NCBI GenBank assembly: GCA_927911515.1
Contig: CAKMQH010000082.1
Span: 1-5,173, forward strand
Direction: 5' to 3'
Source of the DNA: an uncultured Neisseria sp.
GTDB lineage: Bacteria; Pseudomonadota; Gammaproteobacteria; Burkholderiales; Neisseriaceae
Length of the DNA: 5,173 bases
Part shown: positions 1 to 4,126 of the stretch, piece by piece
How positions within the stretch are numbered: the stretch's first letter is position 1
Layout: every line of letters starts with the position of its first letter
Notes under the pieces: generated by a model
Databases searched by the model: none
The model's input: the letters and a program-made list of their open reading frames with translations, nothing else
Told to the model about the DNA's origin: nothing
Translations under genes and position numbers: made by a program

Positions 1-1122
1 CTTCGGCAACCCCGCTTCCAACAGCCATGCATTCGGCTGGACAGCGGAAGAAGCCGTCGAAAAAAGCCCGCGCCGACATCGCCGCCCTGATAACGCCGAC
101 CCTAAAGAAAATCGTCTTCACCAGCGGCGCGACCGAGTCCGACAACCTCGCCATCAAAGGCGCGGCAAACATCTACAAAACCAAAGGCAAACACCTCATC
201 ACCGTCAAAACCGAACACAAAGCCGTGCTCGACACCATGCGCGAACTCGAACGCCAGGCTTTGAAGTAACCTACCTCGGGCGTGAAAGAAAATGGCCTGG
301 ATTGATTTGGAAGAACTCAAAGCCGCCATCCGCGACGACACCATCCTGATTTCCGTGGTGTGGGTGAACAACGAAATCGGCGTGGTGCAAGACATTCCCG
401 CCATCGGCGAAATCTGCCGCGAACGCAAAATCATTTTCCACGTTGATGCTGCCCAAGCCTGCGGCAAAGTGCCTGTCGATGTCGAAGCCGCTAAAATCGA
501 CCTGCTGTCCATGTCCGGCCATAAAGTGTACGGCCCCAAAGGCATCGGCGCGCTGTACGTCCGCCGCAAACCCCGCGTCCGCCTCGAAGCCCAAATGCAC
601 GGCGGCGGCCACGAACGCGGCTTCCGCAGCGGCACCCTGCCGACCCACCAAATCGTCGGCATGGGCGAAGCCTTCCGCATCGCCAAAGAAGAACTCGAGC
701 AAGACATGGCGCACTACCGCAAACTGCGCGACATCTTCCTCAAAGGCATCGAAGGCATCGAAGAAGTCTATATCAACGGCGACCTCGAACACCGCGCCCC
801 GAACAACCTGAACGTCAGCTTCAACTTCGTCGAAGGCGAAAGCCTGATTATGGCAGTCAAAGAACTCGCCGTATCCAGCGGCTCCGCCTGCACCTCCGCC
901 TCGCTCGAACCAAGCTACGTCCTGCGCGCGCTCGGCCGCAACGACGAACTGGCACACTCATCCCTGCGCATCACCTTCGGCCGCATGACCACCGAAGAAG
1001 AAGTGCAGTTTGCCGCAGAGCTGATCAAATCCAAAATCGGCAAACTGCGCGAACTGTCGCCGCTGTGGGAAATGTTTAAAGACGGGATTGATTTGAACTC
1101 GATTGAATGGGCAGCGCATTAA
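1..1122 (+). CDS. iscS: Cysteine desulfurase IscS, 5'-truncated and frameshifted
   Basis: IscS is a PLP enzyme that takes sulfur from L-cysteine and passes the persulfide to IscU. The window opens at FGNPASNSHAFGW, near residue 33 of the usual 404, so the N-terminus lies outside. Conserved segments follow in order: TSGATESDNLAIKGAAN, KTEHKAVLDT, VNNEIGVVQD, HVDAAQ, SGHKVYGPKG (PLP lysine codon 523-525), GGGHERGFRSGTLP and SSGSACTSASLEPSYVLRALG (catalytic cysteine codon 889-891). The C-terminus DLNSIEWAAH is typical. The reading frame changes through one-base indels: extra A at 60-65, missing base near 102, extra A at 117-120, missing G near 256, extra G near 279-281 and extra G near 298-299. 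From 300 to the stop at 1120-1122 the frame is intact. The identity is certain. The breaks look like sequencing errors, because amino-acid identity continues across each one. In other proteobacteria iscR normally lies upstream, which cannot be checked here. Confidence 0.96.
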
Positions 1123-1132
1123 CCAAGAGAAA

Positions 1133-1145
1133 GAGTCGTCTGAAA
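1133..1145 (+). repeat. Degenerate DNA uptake sequence after iscS
   Basis: The ten-base core GTCGTCTGAA (1135-1144) is preceded by GA instead of AG, so the 12-mer AGGTCGTCTGAA is imperfect. It sits 12 bases after the iscS stop codon, a usual place for neisserial uptake sequences. Confidence 0.6.
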
Positions 1146-1152
1146 TGAAGCA

Positions 1153-1215
1153 TAGGTTGGATTTGTATCTATATACCTTAATCTTAGTCAATATAGTGTT
1201 CGAGAATTCAACCTA
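1153..1215. repeat. Imperfect inverted repeat in AT-rich spacer
   Basis: The arm TAGGTTGGATT (1153-1163) is answered by AATTCAACCTA (1205-1215). Ten of 11 positions pair, around a 41-base AT-rich loop. The arms resemble the TAGGTTGG / CCAACCTA ends of common short intergenic repeats in Neisseria. I recognise no named family. It lies at the left edge of the low-GC region after iscS. Confidence 0.5.
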
Positions 1216-1233
1216 CAGACTTATTTAAAAATC

Positions 1234-1262
1234 CAAATAAAATGGGAAGCCCTACGCTTCCC
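1234..1262 (-). terminator. Intrinsic terminator of the minus-strand small peptide gene
   Basis: On the minus strand GGGAAGC, a five-base loop GTAGG and GCTTCCC form a 7-bp GC-rich stem (1244-1262). It is followed by the T-rich run ATTTTATTT. It begins 16 bases after the stop codon of the minus-strand gene at 1279-1407, which supports that gene being real. Confidence 0.65.
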
Positions 1263-1278
1263 CACGCGGTCACTTCCC

Positions 1279-1407
1279 TTAGAACTTAGTTGTTTGCTTG
1301 TATTTGGGCAACTCATTTGGCAAACTAACCATCTGAGGCTCAGTACAAAGCAGGAGAAGAACAACCACTAGAACAGATAACATCCTAGCCATCGATTTTA
1401 CTCTCAT
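1279..1407 (-). CDS. Small hydrophobic peptide, possible lipoprotein or membrane peptide (42 aa)
   Basis: This short frame lies on the minus strand between iscS and iscU. The protein has a basic start (MRVKSMAR), a strongly hydrophobic core at residues 9-20 (MLSVLVVVLLLL), a cysteine at 21 and a short polar tail ending KYKQTTKF. The core followed by C21 recalls a lipoprotein signal, but Leu at -1 is not the usual Gly/Ala/Ser, so the lipobox is weak. A single-TM peptide or a type I toxin-like peptide is equally possible. Support for a gene comes from context: a good extended -10 promoter 13 bases upstream and a hairpin with a T-run 16 bases after the stop. No clear Shine-Dalgarno is seen. The predicted transcript start leaves only about five bases before the first ATG, so translation may be leaderless or start at Met6. 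Low GC and codons such as TTA, CTA and AGG differ from the isc genes. I do not recognise a family. Confidence 0.5.
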   Translation of the reverse strand: MRVKSMARMLSVLVVVLLLLCTEPQMVSLPNELPKYKQTTKF

Positions 1408-1419
1408 AAGTCTAGGAGA

Positions 1420-1448
1420 ATTGTAGCACGCTTAAGTTGAGTTGAGAA
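1420..1448 (-). promoter_or_regulatory. Sigma-70-type promoter, extended -10, for the 42-aa minus-strand gene
   Basis: Read on the minus strand: TTCTCA (1443-1448) matches TTGACA at four of six positions, then a 17-base spacer, then TACAAT (1420-1425) preceded by TGC, an extended -10. Spacing and placement just upstream of the ATG at 1407 are good. Confidence 0.5.
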
Positions 1449-1478
1449 CCTAATAAGCCTATCAATCTACCCGAAATG

Positions 1479-1496
1479 TTGGGTTTAACAACCCAA
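1479..1496. repeat. Short perfect inverted repeat
   Basis: TTGGGTT (1479-1485) and AACCCAA (1490-1496) form a perfect 7-bp stem around the four-base loop TAAC. This TTGGGTT/AACCCAA pattern resembles pieces of small repeats scattered in neisserial intergenic DNA. No T-run follows, so it is not called a terminator. Confidence 0.5.
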
Positions 1497-1511
1497 ACTT
1501 ACCTAATAAAT

Positions 1512-1558
1512 AAAAAAAGGTCGTCTGGAAACCTCAAAAAGACCTTTTCAGACGACCT
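1512..1558. terminator. Paired uptake sequences forming a hairpin, terminator-like on the minus strand
   Basis: AGGTCGTCTG (1518-1527) faces CAGACGACCT (1549-1558), giving a 10-bp stem. The right arm is part of an exact minus-strand copy of AGGTCGTCTGAA (1547-1558). The left copy reads AGGTCGTCTGGAA, with one extra G, which may be a sequencing error. On the minus strand the stem is followed by a long T-run (TTTTTTTATTTATT), so termination is plausible there. On the plus strand only A-rich sequence follows. Confidence 0.6.
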
Positions 1559-1592
1559 AAAAGCCACCACATTAAAATCAAGGATACAACCC

Positions 1593-1721
1593 ATGAACGA
1601 ACAAGAACTTGACCTCGATAATCTTGACAACCTGCTTGAAGATTTTGACGGTGTTACCGTAGAAGGCGGCGTCGATTCGGAAAACGACGACGACTGCGAA
1701 GGCGGTGCGTGCAAAATTTAA
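1593..1721 (+). CDS. Acidic cysteine-containing small protein between iscS and iscU (42 aa)
   Basis: A 42-residue protein with AAGGA seven bases before its ATG. It is extremely acidic: 15 Asp/Glu against one Lys. The N-terminal half is a DxDNLDNLLEDFDG run (residues 7-20). A GG pair is at 25-26, and the C-terminus is DDDCEGGACKI with Cys35 and Cys40. Its codons are the GC-rich ones of the isc genes, unlike the spacer before it. It ends 69 bases before iscU and reads the same way, so it probably belongs to the isc transcript. I recognise no family. The acidic LEDFD segment recalls the one in IscX, the small acidic partner of E. coli IscS, but five residues are too few for homology. An iron- or IscS-binding accessory peptide is a guess. 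A double-glycine leader peptide is a less likely alternative. Confidence 0.7.
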   Translation: MNEQELDLDNLDNLLEDFDGVTVEGGVDSENDDDCEGGACKI

Positions 1722-1726
1722 ACTTC

Positions 1727-1738
1727 AGGTCGTCTGAA
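1727..1738 (+). repeat. DNA uptake sequence (AGGTCGTCTGAA)
   Basis: An exact 12-mer of the dialect reported for the N. mucosa / N. sicca group. It lies six bases after the small acidic gene and upstream of iscU. Confidence 0.9.
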
Positions 1739-1790
1739 AACCGGCAAACAAACCACTTAAACCATCAAAAAACATTAAGGAAACCACATC

Positions 1791-2178
1791 ATGGCATACA
1801 GCGATAAAGTAATCGATCACTATGAAAACCCCCGCAACGTCGGTACTTTCGATAAAAACGACGAATCTGTCGGCACCGGCATGGTCGGCGCACCGGCCTG
1901 CGGCGACGTGATGCGCCTGCAAATCAAAGTGAACGACGAAGGCATCATCGAAGATGCGAAATTCAAAACCTACGGCTGCGGATCCGCCATCGCTTCGTCC
2001 AGCCTGATTACCGAGTGGGTCAAAGGCAAAAGCCTGGAGTGACGCGCTGGCAATCAAAAACAGCGAAATCGCCGAAGAACTGGAACTGCCGCCGGTAAAA
2101 ATCCACTGCTCCATCTTGGCTGAAGATGCGGTAAAAGCGGCTGTTGCCGACTATCGCAAACGTCAGGAAAACAAATAA
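1791..2178 (+). CDS. iscU: Iron-sulfur cluster scaffold IscU, one frameshift
   Basis: IscU is the scaffold on which IscS-derived sulfur and iron are built into [2Fe-2S] clusters. The start is clear: AAGGA lies nine bases before the ATG, and the protein begins MAYSDKVIDHYENPRNVG. Cluster ligands are present: Cys37 and Asp39 in APACGDV, Cys63 in YGCGSAIASSS, and His105-Cys106 in KIHCSI. The HscA recognition motif LPPVK is at 99-103. As read, the frame closes at 2042 after GKSLE. Removing one base near 2039 (CTGGAGTGAC to CTGGATGAC) gives SLDDALAIKNSEIAEEL and runs to the stop at 2176-2178. The restored length is 128 residues, the same as E. coli IscU. Everything downstream of the break is conserved, including Cys106, so an extra G from sequencing is the likely cause. 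A genuine break would remove the third cysteine and the chaperone site. Confidence 0.95.
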
Positions 2179-2265
2179 TCCGATTAGTGGGTGCTTTGTC
2201 GGCAGACGTTCACAGGATTTCTGAAAGTCTTAGGATTTTCGGGAAAAGCAAACCTGATGATTTAT

Positions 2266-2288
2266 TCCCATCTCCCTCGGAGGTGGGA
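2266..2288. repeat. Hairpin ahead of the tandem duplication
   Basis: TCCCATCTCC (2266-2275) and GGAGGTGGGA (2279-2288) pair over ten positions, with one T-G wobble and a three-base loop. The flanking text loosely resembles the segment just before the second duplicated unit, so this may be the worn end of an older copy. The 87 bases from the iscU stop to here show nothing else I can name. Confidence 0.5.
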
Positions 2289-2356
2289 AGTCAAGGACAC
2301 AGAAACCTAATCCTTTTGAAGTTGCCGCCAAATTTGGGACTACCTGCCAATCTATC

Positions 2357-2376
2357 CCCTCTCCCGCGGGAGAGGG
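2357..2376. repeat. REP-like palindrome, copy A
   Basis: A perfect 20-bp palindrome, CCCTCTCCCG followed by its complement. It is followed by TTAGGGAGAGGG, a further partial copy of one arm. GGGAGAGGG-type palindromes are widespread extragenic repeats in Proteobacteria, including Neisseria. Confidence 0.8.
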
Positions 2377-2390
2377 TTAGGGAGAGGGCA

Positions 2391-2407
2391 ATAAGCCGCA
2401 GGCTTAT
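2391..2407. repeat. Small hairpin in unit A
   Basis: ATAAGCC, a three-base loop GCA, and GGCTTAT form a perfect 7-bp stem just after the REP-like palindrome. It is repeated in unit B with loop GTA. Confidence 0.65.
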
Positions 2408-2534
2408 ATTTAGTCGATATCCCTGCAAAATCAAAAGAGACGGCATGCCTTCTCTCGTGAAGAAGAGGGTAAGGACACAGAAAATTAATCCTTTTGAAGT
2501 TGCCGCCAAAATTGGGACTGCCTGCTAATCTATT

Positions 2535-2554
2535 CCCTCTCCCGCGGGAGAGGG
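2535..2554. repeat. REP-like palindrome, copy B
   Basis: The same perfect 20-bp palindrome as at 2357, exactly 178 bases on, again followed by TTAGGGAGAGGG. The palindrome is identical in both units, although flanking bases have drifted. Confidence 0.8.
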
Positions 2555-2568
2555 TTAGGGAGAGGGCG

Positions 2569-2585
2569 ATAAGCCGTAGGCTTAT
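2569..2585. repeat. Small hairpin in unit B
   Basis: ATAAGCC, loop GTA, GGCTTAT. The loop base change leaves the stem intact. Confidence 0.65.
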
Positions 2586-2622
2586 ATTTAATCGATAGGT
2601 CTGCAAAATCAAAGGAGACGAA

Positions 2623-2871
2623 ATGCCTTTTACCGATGAAGAAGCCCAATCCCTGCTTGCCGTCAAAGGCATAGGCAAAACCGTATTGCAGCGTTTGCAG
2701 CAAATGGGTTTGGATGATGTCGCCACGCTGGCGGCAGCGGATTTGGACGATGTTTTGGAACAGGGCGCGAAATTGACCGGCTCAACCTGTTGGAAAAACA
2801 GTCCGCAGGCGCGGGCAGCCATGCAGGCTGCCGTTGCTTGGGCGCAGCAGCGACAGGCAACAGAAAATTGA
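2623..2871 (+). CDS. Helix-hairpin-helix domain protein (82 aa)
   Basis: A small, probably cytosolic protein. Residues 10-39 (SLLAVKGIGKTVLQRLQQMG and following) form a helix, a GIG hairpin at 16-18 and a second helix. This is the helix-hairpin-helix fold, which usually contacts the DNA backbone without sequence specificity. The C-terminal half has a short segment with a single Cys56-Trp57 and ends in an Ala/Gln-rich helix (64-78). The start is supported by AAAGGAG five bases before the ATG. The frame is intact and its codons are neisserial. It is followed 14 bases later by the two-TM gene, so the two are probably co-transcribed. Both sit between iscU and iscA, which are usually adjacent. The exact function is unknown. 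HhH proteins of this size include DNA-binding accessory factors, but nothing here ties it to iron-sulfur work. Confidence 0.85.
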   Translation: MPFTDEEAQSLLAVKGIGKTVLQRLQQMGLDDVATLAAADLDDVLEQGAKLTGSTCWKNSPQARAAMQAAVAWAQQRQATEN

Positions 2872-2885
2872 ACAAGGTTAGATAA

Positions 2886-3482
2886 ATGGGTAAATGCGGT
2901 ATCGCGAAAATACTGTTTTACGCATATAGTTTGATACTGCTGGTCGGATATGCTTTATTTGCGGTGGTGAATTACTATCCTCCTGCGCAAAGCATTGTTT
3001 TAAAGGAAGGTGCACGGGTAGAATTATCCTATGTTGCGCTCCAAAACAGTCAACCGCCCCTTATCACGATTGAGCGTGAATCCGGGCAGGCGAAATCGCA
3101 TGAAGCGAGTTTGGAACCCTCGCCTGACGACATTACTTATCAAGTCTATACGCCACAAAGCACAAGCAAAAGCAAAGTACATGCTCGGCGGCGGATAGAT
3201 ATCCGCTGTTTGGACTGCGCGGATACGCCGATTGGGTTAAACCATATCGAAGTGGAAATCTTGTCTTTGCGCCCTGAGATACGGGGCGAAATTGCACGGG
3301 TATATTTAGCCTCTCGGACCGGGTTGGATTCTGCATTCCGTACGCCGCTTAACCGTGATTGGACAGGCAGTATTTATGGCTGGCTCAGTTTGTTAGCACT
3401 CTTCCCCGTTTGGCTGGGTGTTTGGTTGATTTGGGCTGTGTTGCTGTATCGTCAGCGGCGCCGCAGGTTGCCAAAAAGTTAA
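2886..3482 (+). CDS. Two-TM membrane protein of unknown function (198 aa)
   Basis: I do not recognise the family. A hydrophobic segment at residues about 9-29 (ILFYAYSLILLVGYALFAVV) and another at about 163-188 flank a polar domain of some 130 residues. The C-terminal tail QRRRRLPKS is strongly basic. By the positive-inside rule both ends face the cytoplasm and the middle domain is periplasmic. That domain holds a CxxC pair, Cys108 and Cys111, in RCLDCADTP, which could form a disulfide or bind metal. An AAGG lies about nine bases before the ATG, and the start is 14 bases after the upstream helix-hairpin-helix gene, pointing to one transcript. The frame is intact. The overall plan resembles small inner-membrane proteins with one periplasmic domain (DUF3592-like), but that comparison is only a guess from topology. 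Confidence 0.8.
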   Translation: MGKCGIAKILFYAYSLILLVGYALFAVVNYYPPAQSIVLKEGARVELSYVALQNSQPPLITIERESGQAKSHEASLEPSPDDITYQVYTPQSTSKSKVHARRRIDIRCLDCADTPIGLNHIEVEILSLRPEIRGEIARVYLASRTGLDSAFRTPLNRDWTGSIYGWLSLLALFPVWLGVWLIWAVLLYRQRRRRLPKS

Positions 3483-3489
3483 CTCAAGT

Positions 3490-3501
3490 TTCAGACGACC
3501 T
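3490..3501 (-). repeat. DNA uptake sequence, minus strand
   Basis: An exact AGGTCGTCTGAA on the minus strand, seven bases after the stop of the two-TM gene and upstream of iscA. It is a single copy with no inverted partner close by. Confidence 0.9.
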
Positions 3502-3530
3502 GAAAACAAGTATTTTCAATCTATATAAAA

Positions 3531-3534
3531 AGGA
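3531..3534 (+). promoter_or_regulatory. Ribosome binding site deciding the TTG start of iscA
   Basis: AGGA, within AAAAAGGAC, lies eight bases before TTG at 3543. No ATG is available near the conserved N-terminus, so this site fixes a TTG start. Confidence 0.7.
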
Positions 3535-3542
3535 CAAATATT

Positions 3543-3863
3543 TTGATTACCATCACAGAAAATGCAGCCAAATACATCAACAACTACCTGACCAAACGCG
3601 GCAAAGGCTTGGGCGTGCGCTTGGGTGTGAAAACCAGTGGCTGCTCGGGCATGGCATACAACCTTGAATTTGTCGATGAAGCGAACGAGGACGACCTGAT
3701 TTTCGAAGAACACGGCGCGCGCGTTTATATCGACCCGAAAAGCTTGGTTTATCTGGACGGCACGCAAGTCGATTACACCAAAGAAGGCTTGCAGGAAGGT
3801 TTCAAATTCGAAAATCCGAATGTCAAAGACTCTTGCGGCTGTGGCGAGAGCTTCCACGTTTAA
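3543..3863 (+). CDS. iscA: A-type iron-sulfur carrier IscA, TTG start
   Basis: IscA is a small cytosolic carrier that binds iron or Fe-S clusters and delivers them to target proteins. The protein is 106 residues, against 107 in E. coli. It starts MITITENAAKYI from a TTG codon placed eight bases after AGGA. The three ligand cysteines are present: Cys34 in KTSGCSGMAY and Cys98 and Cys100 in DSCGCGES. The C-terminus SFHV is typical of the family. The frame is intact. It is separated from iscU by the repeat region and two unrelated genes, which breaks the usual iscU-iscA pairing. A strong hairpin starts six bases after the stop and should end transcription. On the opposite strand, its last 41 bases are overlapped by the tail of the arfA reading frame, which is probably never transcribed. 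Confidence 0.97.
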   Translation: MITITENAAKYINNYLTKRGKGLGVRLGVKTSGCSGMAYNLEFVDEANEDDLIFEEHGARVYIDPKSLVYLDGTQVDYTKEGLQEGFKFENPNVKDSCGCGESFHV

Positions 3864-4044
3864 GACATAAAAATGGCGGGACAGTATCAAAACCGTCCCG
3901 CCATTTTTTCGCTTCCTGCCTGTTGTAGCTGCCTTTGCCTTTTCTTTTCCGTTCCACCTTGTGTCGGAACAAATCGGATTTCACTAAGGCTTTTAAGGCA
4001 TTGTCGCGTATTTTGCCTTTATTGTGTTGCACTTTACTGCTCAT
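3823..4044 (-). CDS. arfA: Alternative ribosome-rescue factor A (ArfA), non-stop message design
   Basis: ArfA recruits release factor 2 to ribosomes stalled at the end of non-stop messages and backs up tmRNA. The N-terminal part carries the family signature: QHNKGKIRDNALKALV (6-21), then SDLFRHKVER (23-32) and KGKGSYNR (35-42). From memory this closely follows E. coli ArfA (QHTKGQIKDNAIEALL, PLFRQRVE, KGKGSY). The start is good: AAAAGGA six bases before the ATG, with a TATAAT promoter upstream. The frame nominally continues to 73 residues and into iscA. However, the perfect 14-bp hairpin at 3869-3908 lies inside codons from about 45 on, with its T-run at codons 58-59. Transcripts should therefore end there without a stop codon, giving a peptide of about 58 residues that tmRNA would tag for degradation. 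The same regulation is established for E. coli and other proteobacterial arfA genes. The residues after 59 are probably never made. Confidence 0.88.
   Translation of the reverse strand: MSSKVQHNKGKIRDNALKALVKSDLFRHKVERKRKGKGSYNRQEAKKWRDGFDTVPPFLCLKRGSSRHSRKSL
3869..3908. terminator. Strong bidirectional terminator of iscA, internal to arfA
   Basis: AAAAATGGCGGGAC (3869-3882) pairs perfectly with GTCCCGCCATTTTT (3895-3908) around a 12-base loop. T-runs occur in both directions. On the plus strand it starts six bases after the iscA stop. On the minus strand it lies inside the arfA reading frame, where the stem encodes the KKWRDGFDTVPPF stretch, so it should create a non-stop arfA message. Confidence 0.92.
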
Positions 4045-4050
4045 ATTCAG

Positions 4051-4057
4051 TCCTTTT
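4051..4057 (-). promoter_or_regulatory. Ribosome binding site of arfA
   Basis: On the minus strand AAAAGGA is six bases upstream of the ATG at 4044. It fixes the start directly ahead of the conserved QHNKGK motif. Confidence 0.75.
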
Positions 4058-4073
4058 GGTTAAGAATCAGCGG

Positions 4074-4102
4074 ATTATAAGGCAAAATTAGGTTTCTGCC
4101 GA
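4074..4102 (-). promoter_or_regulatory. Promoter of arfA
   Basis: A perfect -10, TATAAT (4074-4079 on the minus strand), lies 17 bases from TCGGCA (4097-4102), which matches four of six -35 positions. The expected transcript start near 4067 gives a leader of about 22 bases, enough to hold the ribosome site. It sits in the 82-bp gap shared with the divergent hscB. Confidence 0.65.
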
Positions 4103-4126
4103 AAATTTCACATTAATTATCCCGCC

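Larger units (their letters stand above)
2293..2470. repeat. Tandem duplication, unit A (178 bp)
   Basis: Starts AAGGACACAGAAA and repeats from 2471 with a constant offset of 178. About 15 of the first 158 positions differ, by eye. Unit A carries a REP-like palindrome (2357-2376), a small hairpin (2391-2407) and a copy of the leader of the gene at 2623. Its ATG at 2445 is followed by CCT, and similarity continues to TGAAGAAG at 2458-2465. The copied ribosome site is weakened (AAAAGAGA against AAAGGAGA), and the frame from this ATG leads nowhere. Confidence 0.9.
2471..2645. repeat. Tandem duplication, unit B, running into the HhH gene
   Basis: The second unit is directly adjacent to unit A. 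It contains the palindrome at 2535-2554, the hairpin at 2569-2585, the ribosome binding site AAAGGAG at 2611-2617 and the first codons of the gene at 2623. Similarity to unit A fades after TGAAGAAG (2637-2644). The duplication therefore copied the control region and start of that gene. Confidence 0.9.

Noticed and set aside
27..269. Separate 80-residue gene
   Set aside because: It is a stretch of iscS between one-base indels. Its middle matches IscS (TSGATESDNLAIKGAA, KTEHKAVLDT).
271..957. Long minus-strand frames opposite iscS (also 102-707)
   Set aside because: Shadow frames in GC-rich coding DNA. They have low-complexity Phe/Ala/Val-rich translations and lie opposite a certain gene.
1190..1200. 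Correia element end (TATAGTG)
   Set aside because: Only TATAGTG is present. The expected continuation and the opposite terminal repeat are missing.
1476..1721. 81-residue version of the acidic peptide starting at 1476
   Set aside because: The first 39 codons run through an inverted repeat and the uptake-sequence hairpin. The good ribosome site belongs to the ATG at 1593.
2031..2045. Programmed frameshift in iscU
   Set aside because: No slippery heptamer or following pseudoknot is seen, and one-base indels are common elsewhere in this window.
2293..2645. CRISPR array
   Set aside because: Only two long units with no spacers between them. It is a tandem duplication.
2187..2822. Plus and minus frames through the repeat region (2187-2528, 2291-2509, 2352-2822)
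   Set aside because: They are translations of the duplicated REP-like DNA, repeating the same RLIALSLTLSRGRG-type text, with no ribosome sites and no independent support.
3516..3890. Minus-strand 124-residue frame opposite iscA
   Set aside because: Shadow of iscA. It starts inside the terminator and has no ribosome site.
3873..4091. Plus-strand 72-residue frame opposite arfA
   Set aside because: It starts inside the terminator hairpin, lacks a ribosome site, and is Cys/Ser/Phe-rich shadow of arfA.
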